64,000 bases of DNA from Vibrio penaeicida (GCF_002933855.1 NZ_BFAQ01000028.1:124001-188000); one strand, 5' to 3'; shown: positions 15,637-25,460, counted from the first letter of the stretch. Numbers and translations: made by a program. The notes: generated by a model from the sequence alone, not told the origin.

Positions 15637-17205
15637 CTATTGCTTCAAATAGGCAAAATAGTCATCTAGAAACTCATCAAACGGCTGTGTTTCGTTAGCT
15701 TCTATGCGAGATTGTGCTTCTTTAGAATCCAGAACTTCTTGCTCCATCATCTCTTCGTTGTAGATCTGATATTCGTGATTCAGATGCACTTCTTTATACG
15801 CTTTCCCTAAATGCATACCAATGCCAACAATACCGCCATGCTCTTTAGTTTGAGCGAGAAGCTGACCAGAAATCGTTAATTCAGGCTGATCTATCCAAGT
15901 TTCCAGTTCATCGCATACTTTTTGGTAATCTGTCGAGCCATGTTGCTCATCCATAATTTCAGCAATTAAGCGAAGCTCTTTGAATACTCGATGTCCCCAA
16001 TCCTGAAGCGTAAGTCGTTCACCTTTACAACCAATTTGGAGCTCTAAGCCCACTTTACGACCTTCTAGGATCACTTTGCTCCAGTTATCTCGCCAACATT
16101 CGAGCTCACAGTTATCCATTTCTTCGGATTCAGACAGTACACACCAAGTAAGGAATAAGTCGAGGAATCGAATCTGCTGTTCATTAACCCCTACAGGGCT
16201 AAATGGGTTCACATCAAGCGAACGTACTTCAATGTATTCAACCCCACCACGATGAAGCGCTTCAGAAGGTTTTTCACCGGAATGAGTAACACGCTTTGGA
16301 CGGATTGGTGCATACAGCTCGTTTTCGATTTGCAGGACATTCGAGTTTAGCTGGCGGTATTCTCCATCCACTTTTACACCCAATTCAGCAAATTCTGTCG
16401 ATGGTGTATGGATAGCCGCATTCAAACCCTCAAGATACTGATTCAAGCTGTTGAATCCAATCTTTAACTCACTTTGAGCGCTATTGGTGTAGCCGAGGTC
16501 GCTTAAGCGAAGCGATGTAGCTTCAGGTAAATAGAGCGTTTCACCGATATTTTCAAAGGGTAGTTTTGAATCTCGACCTTGAATAAAGGATGGGCACAAT
16601 GCAGGAGATGCTCCGTAAAAGAATGGGATCATCCAACCAAATCGATAGTAGTTTCGAATTAAGCCAAAATACGCATCCGACTTCGAATCTTCACGGCTTT
16701 TTTGGTCTTGCTCATCGTATAACGCATCCCAAAAGCTTTCAGGAAATGAAAAATTAAAGTGAACACCAGAAATTACCTGCATCAAACTGCCGTATCGACG
16801 CTTTAAACCTTCACGGTACAAGGTTTTCATTTTACCAGTGTTTGATTCACCGTACTGAGCCAGCGCGATATCGTCTTCATTCTTTATGAAGCACGGCATT
16901 GACAGCGGCCAAAACTTTTCACCATCCAATTTCTTCTGCGTAAAGTGATGCACATCCGATAACTGGCTTATTACGTCATTTACCGAATGAGAAACAGGAG
17001 TAATAAATTCCAACAATGATTCAGAAAAGTCGGTTGTTACCCAGCGATTAGTGAGTGCCGACCCTAACGTTTTAGGGTGAGGAGTCAGTGCTAGATGACC
17101 ATCTGAAGTGTAACGTAACGACTCTCTTTCCACGCCACGTCCATACTGCTCAAAAATAGAAGGGTCTTTTGCGACTTTCTGAAATCGCTTGGAGAATACA
17201 GTCAA
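15637..17205 (-). CDS. gshA: Glutamate-cysteine ligase
   Basis: GshA makes gamma-glutamylcysteine, the first and rate-limiting step of glutathione synthesis, in the cytosol. The 522-residue chain matches the gammaproteobacterial family 1 enzyme (about 518 in E. coli). The N-terminal RGVERESLR segment contains the active-site glutamates. YFGLIRNYYRFGW and the GGVEYIEVRSLDVNPF block are further hallmarks. It is the first gene of the gshA-lipoprotein-luxS unit. The roughly 210-base region upstream contains a repeat remnant. Confidence 0.97.
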   Translation of the reverse strand: MTVFSKRFQKVAKDPSIFEQYGRGVERESLRYTSDGHLALTPHPKTLGSALTNRWVTTDFSESLLEFITPVSHSVNDVISQLSDVHHFTQKKLDGEKFWPLSMPCFIKNEDDIALAQYGESNTGKMKTLYREGLKRRYGSLMQVISGVHFNFSFPESFWDALYDEQDQKSREDSKSDAYFGLIRNYYRFGWMIPFFYGASPALCPSFIQGRDSKLPFENIGETLYLPEATSLRLSDLGYTNSAQSELKIGFNSLNQYLEGLNAAIHTPSTEFAELGVKVDGEYRQLNSNVLQIENELYAPIRPKRVTHSGEKPSEALHRGGVEYIEVRSLDVNPFSPVGVNEQQIRFLDLFLTWCVLSESEEMDNCELECWRDNWSKVILEGRKVGLELQIGCKGERLTLQDWGHRVFKELRLIAEIMDEQHGSTDYQKVCDELETWIDQPELTISGQLLAQTKEHGGIVGIGMHLGKAYKEVHLNHEYQIYNEEMMEQEVLDSKEAQSRIEANETQPFDEFLDDYFAYLKQ

Positions 17206-17330
17206 AACTCAGTTCACTTATCTGTTTAGTATCAGGCTAGAATAATCATTCTGGTCTTTGATTACTATGAAATTGAAGCAAATACTAATAAATGAGAAAT
17301 TGCGCCTCCCCTCTATTGGTATTCATGTTG

Positions 17331-17401
17331 GAGATGCATACCAAACTCACGTTTTGCATGCATCTCTAGGGTCTGTTGACCCAAGGATCAGTTAACCCTA
17401 A
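17331..17401. repeat. Hairpin plus remnant of a TAGGGTCTGTTGA element end
   Basis: A 36-base hairpin (17331-17366; GAGATGCAT ... ATGCATCTC with an additional inner AAAC/GTTT pair) is followed directly by TAGGGTCTGTTGACC (17367-17381). That matches 14 of 15 bases of the terminal repeat of the 268-bp element at 32715. TTAACCCTA at about 17392-17400 may be the opposite end of a short derivative. The hairpin could also serve as a terminator for gshA-distal readthrough or the M16 gene, but no T-run follows on the relevant strand. Confidence 0.55.
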
Positions 17402-17419
17402 ACAACAGTTATGTGTGCT

Positions 17420-20272
17420 CTATTGCTCGATTTCAAGTTTTTCGATAGGCAGTCCAAACTTTTTCAACTTTGGTGCCAGTTTTTCAGCGTCACCCACGAC
17501 TATGATTTGGAAATCCGATGGGTTAAACCATTTTGCAGCCACTTTGTTCAGTGTGGCAAGCTCAACGGATTGCAATAGGTTATCTCGCTGTTCTAGATAA
17601 CCCTCTTCTAAAGAATAAGTAAGGATTCTTGAAAGCAACTGAGATTTCTTCGATGGGGTTTCATACTTCAGTGCGTCTGCCTGACCACGCGCTAATCGCA
17701 TAAACTGCAGTTCTTCTTCCGTTAACCCACTCGTTGATACTTCATTGAGCTCATTGATGATTTCATCCAATGACTCTACTGTTACATCAGCTCGTACTTC
17801 GGCAGAGAATACGATCAATCCCGTTTCTTTCATCCCATACACATACCCGTATGCACCATACGTGTAACCTTTTTCTTCACGGAGGTTTTGGTTAATTCGA
17901 CTATTGAAGTTCCCAGATAAATTGTAGTTTGCTAACTGTCCTAGGTGCATTTCACCTGTCGTATCGAAAGGCAGCCCTTGCTTGACCAATCGAATTGCAC
18001 TTTGTGGTGCTCCGGGCTTATCTACTAGGAAGATTTTTTGTCCTTCAAGTGGTTGAATCACCTGAGGTGTATACAGTGGTGCTGAATTGCCCTTCCAGTC
18101 GTTCAAGAATGACAGTGATTTCTTCGCGTCGCGCTTCTTAATATCGCCAACAACGACAACTTGCGCGCCTTGCGGCGTATAATGCTCATTGTAGAATGTT
18201 TTGACATCTTCTAGCGTCAAACCATTGATTGACGTTGTCGTCCCATCACTCGATCGACCGAAACGGCTACCGTTGAATAGCACCTGACGAGTCGCCTGCG
18301 AAGCTAACCAGCTTGGCTTTTGATGTTCATAGACAATGCCTTGGATCGCTTGCTGCTTAACTCGCTCAAAATCACTTTCACGAAACGCCGGTTCACGGAT
18401 CATTTCTTCTACCAATGCCAAGGTTTCAGCAAGGTTCTTCTCTAGCCCAGACACGCTAATAACCGTTGAATAAGAGCCTGCATCAAATGAAACATAACTT
18501 CCTAAACGGTCTAGCTCTGTTTGAATTTCTTCGGCAGAGCGTTTCAGCGTACCTTCTGTCATCATGGTTGCTGTTAAGCCAGCCAACCCTTCTTGCCCTT
18601 CTGCAACATAACGATTTCCGGCAGGCAGTTTAATATCAAGCTGAACGGTTGGTGTTTCATCACTGACTGTTCCAAGAATTTCAACACCACTGTCTAAATA
18701 GATTCGGTATAAATCGGGCATCGTTCCTTTGACGGCACCTGAAACTTTTGGCACGACCGAACGATCAAATGTATCAACCGCTTTGCGATAAGCAAGATCA
18801 GACTCTTTTACTTTTTGATATTCAGGTAAGGTGCGCTTCGGCGTAACAAAAGTCGCTGGCTTAACTGCCCAGTCGGTTTTGTTTTTCGGTACAACACTCA
18901 AGACCACTTTGTGATTGTTTACTAGGTAATGCTGATAAGCAGATTGAACACTGTCTGGAGTAACCGCTCTAAGCTGCTCCAACTGCTCTTCAATACGATC
19001 CGGTTGACCAAAAAAGGTCTCGTTCGACGCCAGTTGAGTCACTTTACCTCGAACACTTTCAAGCCCAAAGATAGCGTTTGCTTCAGCGCGGCCAATCATC
19101 GTCTCAAGCTGATATTCAGACACACCTTTTTCCGACCACGTTTTCAGGCTATCCATTAGCTCATTATAAATGGGCTTAAGGTTCCCTGATTCCCCCGCCT
19201 TTGCCATAACATAAACGCTGAAAGTACAGGCGAGTTCTGCACAATCTTGGAAAGCACCGACATCCACCGCTTTTCCAGATTGAACAAACTGCTGATAAAG
19301 CATGCTGTTTTTGCCATCACCCAGTGCGGTCGAGAGCATTTCTAACGAGGCATTTGAATCGTGCCCTTGGAACGTTGTTGGCCACGAAACCATAACCATA
19401 GGTTGTTGGATTCTATCTTCCAACGTGATGTAGCGATCTTCTGTTAATGTTGCTGGCTGCTTTTCCGCTTTTTTCACTTCAGGTCCAACAGGAATGGAGC
19501 CGAAATATTGGTTTATCCAATTTAATGTTTCTTCAGTATCAAAGTCACCACCGATGGTCAGGGTCGCGTTGTTAGGCCCATACCACTGGAGGAAAAAGGC
19601 TTTCAAGTCATTCACATCGACTCGATCGAGATCTTCGACATAGCCAATCGGCTGCCAAGAATATGGATGACCTTCAGGGTACATGGCTTCGCCAATGCGT
19701 TCCCACATCAACCCATACGGTCGGTTTTCGTAGTTTTGTGCACGTTCGTTTTTAACGGTATCTCTTTGGATTTCAAATTTTCGTTGAGAAACGGCATCAA
19801 GCAAAAAGCCCATGCGGTCTGACTCTAACCAAAGCATTTTTTCCAATTGATTTGCAGGAACCGTTTCAAAATAATTGGTGCGATCTCTGTTCGTGGTTCC
19901 GTTTAATGTTCCGCCCGCTTCTGTGATGATTCTAAAATGCTCTTGATCACCAACATTTTCGCTTCCTTGAAACATCATGTGCTCAAAGAAATGTGCAAAG
20001 CCAGATTTTCCTATTTCTTCACGTGCACTACCCACATGATAAGTCACATCGACATGCACAAGAGGGTCTGAGTCGTCTGGGGCAAGAATGACCGTTAGTC
20101 CATTATCTAGTTGGTATTTTTTGTATGGAATCACAACCTTGCCAGATTGTGGCTTAACCTCTTCAACAAGGGTAATCCCTTCGGGTACTGAAGAGAAAAA
20201 AGAGACGGGTGCAAGAGAAGAACAACCCGCGACAAAAAGTGACGCTGCTGCACCAAACCAAACTTTTCTCAT
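17420..20272 (-). CDS. M16-family zinc metallopeptidase (insulinase-like) lipoprotein
   Basis: A 950-residue periplasmic or outer-membrane-anchored peptidase. Residues 1-17 are a lipoprotein signal with lipobox VAGC17. The inverted zinc motif H94-F-F-E97-H98 in the first M16 domain is intact. Two M16 halves (about 50-480 and 520-930) are present, the second lacking the zinc motif, which is the usual arrangement of pitrilysin-like two-domain enzymes. It probably degrades small proteins or peptides in the envelope. It ends 10 bases before the next - strand gene begins upstream, so it may be transcribed with the VTT protein gene. Confidence 0.93.
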   Translation of the reverse strand: MRKVWFGAAASLFVAGCSSLAPVSFFSSVPEGITLVEEVKPQSGKVVIPYKKYQLDNGLTVILAPDDSDPLVHVDVTYHVGSAREEIGKSGFAHFFEHMMFQGSENVGDQEHFRIITEAGGTLNGTTNRDRTNYFETVPANQLEKMLWLESDRMGFLLDAVSQRKFEIQRDTVKNERAQNYENRPYGLMWERIGEAMYPEGHPYSWQPIGYVEDLDRVDVNDLKAFFLQWYGPNNATLTIGGDFDTEETLNWINQYFGSIPVGPEVKKAEKQPATLTEDRYITLEDRIQQPMVMVSWPTTFQGHDSNASLEMLSTALGDGKNSMLYQQFVQSGKAVDVGAFQDCAELACTFSVYVMAKAGESGNLKPIYNELMDSLKTWSEKGVSEYQLETMIGRAEANAIFGLESVRGKVTQLASNETFFGQPDRIEEQLEQLRAVTPDSVQSAYQHYLVNNHKVVLSVVPKNKTDWAVKPATFVTPKRTLPEYQKVKESDLAYRKAVDTFDRSVVPKVSGAVKGTMPDLYRIYLDSGVEILGTVSDETPTVQLDIKLPAGNRYVAEGQEGLAGLTATMMTEGTLKRSAEEIQTELDRLGSYVSFDAGSYSTVISVSGLEKNLAETLALVEEMIREPAFRESDFERVKQQAIQGIVYEHQKPSWLASQATRQVLFNGSRFGRSSDGTTTSINGLTLEDVKTFYNEHYTPQGAQVVVVGDIKKRDAKKSLSFLNDWKGNSAPLYTPQVIQPLEGQKIFLVDKPGAPQSAIRLVKQGLPFDTTGEMHLGQLANYNLSGNFNSRINQNLREEKGYTYGAYGYVYGMKETGLIVFSAEVRADVTVESLDEIINELNEVSTSGLTEEELQFMRLARGQADALKYETPSKKSQLLSRILTYSLEEGYLEQRDNLLQSVELATLNKVAAKWFNPSDFQIIVVGDAEKLAPKLKKFGLPIEKLEIEQ

Positions 20273-20282
20273 GAAGACTCCT

Positions 20283-20720
20283 TTAAAAACCGACGAATGC
20301 TGCCGCGATCACGCTATAACGTATCGCTTTGCCTATGGCGATGAGAATTAGACAAGGTATAAATTTCATTCTGAGCCAGCCTGCCGCTAAACAAAGCGGA
20401 TCACCCACAATAGGCAGCCAACTGAATAGAAGAGTGATATAGCCATATTGCTTTATCCACTGTAAAGCTTTATGACCATATTTTTCCGAATGGGTTCGAT
20501 TTGGAAGAAAAAGTCCAATCCAATAGTTGGTCAAACCGCCTAATGTGTTACCAAGGGTGGCGACCAATACAAGTTCATATACGGGGTATTGATTAAGTTT
20601 TAAGGCAACCAACAAGCTGGCTTCGGATCCGCCAGGCAACAATGTCGCACTTAAAAAACCAGTAGAAAAGAGGACCCATAAAGCAGATTGGCTAAACCAT
20701 TCAATAAAGCCATCTAACAT
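20283..20720 (-). CDS. YqaA-type VTT/DedA-family membrane protein
   Basis: A 145-residue inner-membrane protein with about four hydrophobic segments and the VTT-domain signature: LPGGSEASL, then GNTLGGLTNYWIG and WLPIVGDPLCLAAG. This matches the small YqaA branch of the DedA superfamily, whose larger members are implicated in lipid (undecaprenyl phosphate) flipping. Any transport role here is inference. Its start overlaps the end of the oxidoreductase gene by seven bases, so the two are translationally coupled. Confidence 0.88.
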   Translation of the reverse strand: MLDGFIEWFSQSALWVLFSTGFLSATLLPGGSEASLLVALKLNQYPVYELVLVATLGNTLGGLTNYWIGLFLPNRTHSEKYGHKALQWIKQYGYITLLFSWLPIVGDPLCLAAGWLRMKFIPCLILIAIGKAIRYSVIAAAFVGF

Positions 20721-21667
20721 TTCATATCGAGCAGCACTTTGCCTCGGGTGTGGCCACCTTCAACATGTTCATGCGCCTTAGCAACATCGGTATAAGAGAA
20801 TATTTTTTGAACTTCCGTTTTTACAATGCCGACACTTACCATATACAGCATTGTATCTAGCTGCTCAGTATCGGGCTCTACCAACATGCCACTTGCTTCA
20901 AAACCCAACATTTTGGCTTTATCACAAATAAGCTCAGCCGTGATAGTCGGAACTGTGATGACTCGCGCGTTGTCTTTCAAGCATTTCAAAGCATCTAACG
21001 CAGCATCACCACCCACTAAATCAATCAACACATCGACATCTTCAACACGCTCAGATACAGGAGCAAACTGATAGTTGATCGCATGCGCCCCAAGTGTTGC
21101 TAAGTAATCTAGGTTATCTTCGCTGCATGTTGTAAAGACTTCTGCTTGAGCGGCTACGGCAAATTGAATCGCTAAATGTCCAACACCACCAGCACCTGCC
21201 AATATCAAAACGCGATCATTCCCAGTGACTTTTGCCTTATTTAGCGCTTGGGCTGCCGTTTGACCTGCAACGGGTAAGACCGCTGCCGCTTCAAGCGTCA
21301 CGCTATCTGGGACGAGACTAAGATTCTCTTCCTTCACGCAAACATATTGGCTATAACCGCCCGCCTGAGTAGGAAAGCCGATAAGACCAGCGACAAAACT
21401 GCCAGCCTTAAATTCTTCTGCGCCTTCACCACATTTTTCCACAACGCCCGAGATATCGTACCCCGGAGTCCAAGGGAGGTTGTCTTTGTTGGCTTCAGCC
21501 GCCCAACCTAGTCCTTTTCTTGTTTTAACGTCAATCGGGTTTACCCCAGCAAAATGCACTTTAACCAATACTTCACCCGCTTTAGGCTCCGGTATTGCTT
21601 CACTTTGAATGGCTAACACGTCAGGCTCACCAAACTGGGTAATCACCACTTTTTTGTTGTCCGTCAT
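20714..21667 (-). CDS. MDR-superfamily NADPH:quinone reductase-like oxidoreductase
   Basis: A 317-residue cytosolic enzyme of the zinc-independent medium-chain dehydrogenase/reductase group. It has the N-terminal GroES-like fold and the nucleotide-binding motif LAGAGGVGHLAIQFA; no structural zinc cysteines are seen. The start is set at 21667 (MTDNKKVV) because AGGGAA lies nine bases upstream; a longer reading to 21715 has no such site. The family reduces quinones, enals or similar carbonyls. The substrate is not predictable. It overlaps the VTT gene and is separated from oadB by a terminator. Confidence 0.9.
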   Translation of the reverse strand: MTDNKKVVITQFGEPDVLAIQSEAIPEPKAGEVLVKVHFAGVNPIDVKTRKGLGWAAEANKDNLPWTPGYDISGVVEKCGEGAEEFKAGSFVAGLIGFPTQAGGYSQYVCVKEENLSLVPDSVTLEAAAVLPVAGQTAAQALNKAKVTGNDRVLILAGAGGVGHLAIQFAVAAQAEVFTTCSEDNLDYLATLGAHAINYQFAPVSERVEDVDVLIDLVGGDAALDALKCLKDNARVITVPTITAELICDKAKMLGFEASGMLVEPDTEQLDTMLYMVSVGIVKTEVQKIFSYTDVAKAHEHVEGGHTRGKVLLDMKC

Positions 21668-21694
21668 ACACAAGTTCCCTTGATACTCAAAAAA

Positions 21695-21721
21695 ATGAAA
21701 GGGATGCAGAAGCATCCCTTT
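21695..21721 (-). terminator. Terminator of oadGAB
   Basis: AAAGGGATGC and GCATCCCTTT arms with a 4-base loop, followed on the - strand by CATTTTTTTG. It lies about 58 bases past oadB and just before the oxidoreductase start. Confidence 0.85.
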
Positions 21722-21778
21722 GACTATAAACCATTTTACAATGTTTGGTTAACCATCAGATCTCAATTTCGTTGAACG

Positions 21779-22909
21779 TTATCCCACTAATGCCAACAAA
21801 ATACCTGCAGCAACCGCACTTCCCAATACTCCCGCCACGTTAGGTCCCATCGCATGCATAAGAAGGAAGTTTTGCGGATTCGCTTCTAAACCCACTTTGT
21901 TTACTACCCTAGCAGCCATAGGAACAGCGGATACACCAGCCGCTCCAATCAGCGGGTTGATGTCTTCTTTAGAAAACTTATTCAGTAGCTTAGCCATCAG
22001 AACACCTGCACCAGTACCAATACTGAATGCGACAGCACCAAGAGCCAAAATACCTAAAGTTTCAAAGTTCAAGAACTGTTCAGCTTGAAGTTTAGAGCCC
22101 ACACCAAGACCTAAGAAAATCGTCACTATGTTGATAAGCTCGTTCTGCGCTGTGCTTGAAAGGCGATCCACCACGCCAGCTTCACGCATCAAGTTACCAA
22201 GACAAAACATCCCAACTAAAGGCGTAGCCGAAGGTAAGAAAAGAATCGTCATTAGCAATACAGCTAATGGGAACAGTACTTTCTCACCTTTACTTACGTG
22301 GCGAAGCTGAGCCATCTGAATTTTACGTTCTTCAGGGTTGGTCAGTGCCTTCATAATAGGCGGTTGAATAATTGGAACCAACGCCATGTAGCTGTATGCG
22401 GCAACCGCAATCGCGCCTAACAAATCTGGTGACAATTGGCTGGCTAAGAAAATAGCCGTTGGCCCATCTGCACCACCAATAATAGCAATGGATGATGCGT
22501 CAGCCATGTTGAATTCCATGCCAGGAACATAGTTGAGTAGAATTGCACCAAATAAAGTAGCAAATATACCGAACTGTGCCGCAGCCCCTAACCAAAGGGT
22601 TTTAGGGTTGGCAATAAGCGCACCAAAGTCTGTCATTGCCCCGACTCCCATAAAGATAAGGAGTGGGAACACACCAGATTCAATACCGATGTAATAGACT
22701 AAATAGAGCAAGCCACCTTCATCGGTAAACCCAGCATTAGGGATATTCGCTAAAACGGCACCAAAACCAATAGGTAGTAATAGAAGAGGCTCAAAACCTT
22801 TTGCTATTGCAAGGTACAAAAGCCCACAACCCACAAGGATCATACAAATTTGACCGAACTCGAAGTTGGCGATCCCTGTTTCAGCCCAAAGGGTCAACAA
22901 TCCTTCCAT
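21779..22909 (-). CDS. oadB: Oxaloacetate decarboxylase sodium pump, beta subunit
   Basis: OadB is the membrane subunit that decarboxylates the carboxybiotin on OadA and pumps Na+ outward. The 376-residue protein has about nine membrane helices. It contains the family motifs AIIGGADGPTAIFLA (region of the key Asp), GLGVGSKLQAEQFL, and ISAAGVSAVP-like and HAMGPNVAGV segments. It follows oadA by 9 bases. With OadA and OadG it converts oxaloacetate to pyruvate during fermentation of citrate or other C4 acids and adds to the sodium gradient. Confidence 0.98.
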   Translation of the reverse strand: MEGLLTLWAETGIANFEFGQICMILVGCGLLYLAIAKGFEPLLLLPIGFGAVLANIPNAGFTDEGGLLYLVYYIGIESGVFPLLIFMGVGAMTDFGALIANPKTLWLGAAAQFGIFATLFGAILLNYVPGMEFNMADASSIAIIGGADGPTAIFLASQLSPDLLGAIAVAAYSYMALVPIIQPPIMKALTNPEERKIQMAQLRHVSKGEKVLFPLAVLLMTILFLPSATPLVGMFCLGNLMREAGVVDRLSSTAQNELINIVTIFLGLGVGSKLQAEQFLNFETLGILALGAVAFSIGTGAGVLMAKLLNKFSKEDINPLIGAAGVSAVPMAARVVNKVGLEANPQNFLLMHAMGPNVAGVLGSAVAAGILLALVG

Positions 22910-22918
22910 GATGCTCCC

Positions 22919-24715
22919 TTACGCTAGGCTTAATAGTGGTGCACCTACCGTCACGGCATCACCTTCTTTCACGTGAATATCTTGAACAACACCGCCACGT
23001 GCAGCACGAACTTCTGTTTCCATCTTCATCGCTTCAAGAATAAGTAAAACATCACCTTCTGCTACTTCTGAGCCAGGTAGAACGTTCACCTTAAAGATGT
23101 TACCAGCTAATGGAGCAGGAACAGCTTCAGCATCACTCGCTGCCTGTGCCGCTGGAGCAGCAACTGGCTGAGGTGAAGAGGTTGGTGTCACAGATGTAAG
23201 TTGTCCCTGAGGACCCACTTCCACATTGTAAACCTGTCCGTCTACTTTCACGCTATAGGCTTCTACTCCACCTTGCGCTGAAGCTGTAGCAACAGGTGCT
23301 GGTGTCGCTTCCGTTACAACAGGCTCTTTACCTGGAGCAGGTTCAAATGCGTCTGGGTTATTTCGGTTTTTAAGGAACTTAAGCCCCACTTGCGGAAACA
23401 GTGCATACGTTAGAACATCATCGACTGTGTCTTCTGCTAATGATATTCCATCCTCTTTCGCTTTCGCGATAAGATCATCTGTCAGCGTATGCAATTCTGC
23501 ATTCAAAAGATCCGCAGGGCGACAAGTAATCGGTTCAGCACCTTCAAGGACTTTGGCTTGAAGATCAGCATTTAGCTCTGCTGGTGCAGCACCGTACTCA
23601 CCTTTCAATAAACCCGCTGTTTCTTTAGTGATGCTCTTGTAGCGCTCACCTGTTAAGACATTGATCACGGCTTGTGTACCTACTATCTGAGATGTAGGGG
23701 TAACAAGTGGAATATAACCAAGGTCTTCGCGTACTCTAGGGATCTCTTCTAAAACTTCATCCAAACGATCCGCTGCACCTTGCTCTTTTAACTGACCTTC
23801 CATATTAGTCAGCATGCCGCCTGGTACTTGCGCAATAAGAATACGAGAATCCACACCTTTTAGCTGTCCTTCCCACTTGGCGTACTTCTTGCGAACTTCT
23901 CGGAAATAAGCAGCAATAGGTTCTATTTGGTCAAGCTTTAGGTTGGTGTCTCGCTCAGTGCCTTGCAACATAGCAACCACTGTTTCAGTTGGTGTATGAC
24001 CGTAAGTACAACTCATGGATGAAATAGCAGTATCAAGAATATCGATGCCTGCTTCTACGGCTTTCACTGCCGTTGCCGTCGAAAGCCCTGTGGTTGCGTG
24101 GCAGTGCAATGCTAAAGGCACATCACATGAAGATTTAATTCGGGTAATCAGTTCTTCTGCTTCATAAGGCTTAAGAAGACCTGACATGTCTTTAATACAA
24201 AGAGAGTGGCAACCAAGATCCTCTAGGCGTTTAGCCAAGTCGACCCATGTATCGGTATTGTGAACAGGGCTGGTTGTATAAGACAATGTACCTTGAGCAT
24301 GTGCACCAACGTCAACAGCAGCTTTCACTGCTTTTTGGAAATTGCGCACATCATTCATCGCATCAAAGATTCGGAACACATCCATGCCATTCGCATGGGC
24401 ACGTTCCACAAATTTCTCTACTACATCATCTGCGTAATGACGATAACCAAGAAGGTTTTGACCACGCAATAACATTTGCATTGGCGTGTTTGGCATGGCT
24501 TTTTTAAGCTCACGTAAACGCTCCCACGGATCTTCTCCTAAGAAACGAATACATGCATCAAATGTTGCGCCACCCCAGGTTTCTAATGACCAGTACCCGA
24601 CTTTATCTAACTCCGCCGCGATGGGTAACATATCTTCAATACGCATACGCGTGGCAAACAGTGACTGGTGTGCGTCGCGCAACACCACGTCGGTAAGAGC
24701 AAGTGGTTTAGACAT
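22919..24715 (-). CDS. oadA: Oxaloacetate decarboxylase, alpha subunit (biotin protein)
   Basis: OadA carries the carboxyltransferase TIM barrel (residues about 1-300; LRDAHQSLFATRM at the N-terminus, metal-binding DMSGLLKP and LHCHATTG), a conserved carboxylase domain, an Ala/Pro-rich linker (about 470-525) and a C-terminal biotin-carrier domain with AMKM, where the biotinylated lysine is K564. The 598-residue length is normal. Oxaloacetate is decarboxylated by transfer of CO2 to biotin, and OadB releases it. It sits between oadG and oadB in the operon. Confidence 0.98.
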   Translation of the reverse strand: MSKPLALTDVVLRDAHQSLFATRMRIEDMLPIAAELDKVGYWSLETWGGATFDACIRFLGEDPWERLRELKKAMPNTPMQMLLRGQNLLGYRHYADDVVEKFVERAHANGMDVFRIFDAMNDVRNFQKAVKAAVDVGAHAQGTLSYTTSPVHNTDTWVDLAKRLEDLGCHSLCIKDMSGLLKPYEAEELITRIKSSCDVPLALHCHATTGLSTATAVKAVEAGIDILDTAISSMSCTYGHTPTETVVAMLQGTERDTNLKLDQIEPIAAYFREVRKKYAKWEGQLKGVDSRILIAQVPGGMLTNMEGQLKEQGAADRLDEVLEEIPRVREDLGYIPLVTPTSQIVGTQAVINVLTGERYKSITKETAGLLKGEYGAAPAELNADLQAKVLEGAEPITCRPADLLNAELHTLTDDLIAKAKEDGISLAEDTVDDVLTYALFPQVGLKFLKNRNNPDAFEPAPGKEPVVTEATPAPVATASAQGGVEAYSVKVDGQVYNVEVGPQGQLTSVTPTSSPQPVAAPAAQAASDAEAVPAPLAGNIFKVNVLPGSEVAEGDVLLILEAMKMETEVRAARGGVVQDIHVKEGDAVTVGAPLLSLA

Positions 24716-24747
24716 GCTGATTAACTCCTTTTAATTTTTATCCGACA

Positions 24748-25005
24748 TTACTTCACAGCAGACGCACGGTGTTGATGTATAGCAGCTGAAATTGCCGCAA
24801 CCACCTGTGGCTGAACTCCAGAAGTACTGGATTGAATTTTTTTTGCTTGTACTGGTGCAATGCTCGGTTGGGGTGCTTCTTCTGGCACCAACTTAGACAG
24901 TAACCGAACAAGATAAACGAGAATGGTTAGGAATACGAAAACAACGGCCATGCCAGTAAGCATAAGGACCGCTGCATCTCCTAGCAGGCTTCCAATATTA
25001 GTCAT
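24748..25005 (-). CDS. oadG: Oxaloacetate decarboxylase, gamma subunit
   Basis: OadG is a small membrane subunit that joins OadA to OadB and binds zinc through its C-terminus. The 85-residue chain has one membrane helix (about residues 10-34), a Pro/Ala-rich linker and the terminal segment AAISAAIHQHRASAVK, with the histidines expected for metal binding. It is the first gene of oadGAB and has a good promoter upstream at 25083-25110. Confidence 0.95.
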   Translation of the reverse strand: MTNIGSLLGDAAVLMLTGMAVVFVFLTILVYLVRLLSKLVPEEAPQPSIAPVQAKKIQSSTSGVQPQVVAAISAAIHQHRASAVK

Positions 25006-25082
25006 GTTGCTTCCTTTCTATGTCATCCTGACAATAACTTACGCGCACACTCCCTCAATATAGTGGGCATAAGTGGTCTAGG

Positions 25083-25110
25083 ATTATCTCGATTGGTAAA
25101 ATTTTGTCAA
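25083..25110 (-). promoter_or_regulatory. Predicted sigma-70 promoter of oadGAB
   Basis: A perfect TTGACA -35 box (25105-25110, read on the - strand) and a GATAAT -10 box (25083-25088) are 16 bp apart. This gives a leader of about 70 nt before oadG. Confidence 0.7.
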
Positions 25111-25347
25111 TTTTGTTTAATAAGCTATTTAATATTCTGCACAAACATGCGACTTTTTTGACTACTTATTGCATACAAATACGCCACATAAAGCTGATTT
25201 CACCATAGTTACTGTGGCTTTTACCAAACATAATGAAATTCTGTATCGAATACTGAGAGGAACTTAAAAAAATAATTTTTATTCTTTAAAAACAACAAGA
25301 TGTAAAAATAAAGATAATAAAATGATAATGAGATGTTAATGGGTATA
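25111..25347. other. AT-rich non-coding region between oadGAB and the tRNA array
   Basis: No convincing coding frame, hairpin or repeat is seen here. It is strongly AT-rich, with A and T tracts near 25265-25310. It presumably holds upstream control sites of oadGAB. I see no clear two-component or CRP operator. Confidence 0.5.
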
Positions 25348-25376
25348 AAAAAAGCCTCGCGAATGCGAGGCTTTTT
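25348..25376 (-). terminator. Terminator of the tRNA-Arg/Ser operon
   Basis: AAAGCCTCGC and GCGAGGCTTT arms around a GAAT loop, with A- and T-runs outside, lie 10 bases past the last tRNA on the - strand. Confidence 0.9.
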
Positions 25377-25383
25377 GTTGAAA

Positions 25384-25460
25384 TGGCGCGCTCGGAAGGA
25401 TTCGAACCTTCGACCGCCTGGTTCGTAGCCAGGTACTCTATCCAGCTGAGCTACGAGCGC
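25384..25460 (-). tRNA. tRNA-Arg (anticodon ACG), acceptor type GCGCTCG
   Basis: A 77-nt cloverleaf with encoded CCA. The anticodon loop CTACGAA gives ACG, which is read as ICG after deamination and decodes CGU, CGC and CGA. The acceptor stem is GCGCTCG/CGAGCGC with discriminator G. It is the promoter-distal gene of an eight-tRNA operon. Confidence 0.97.
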
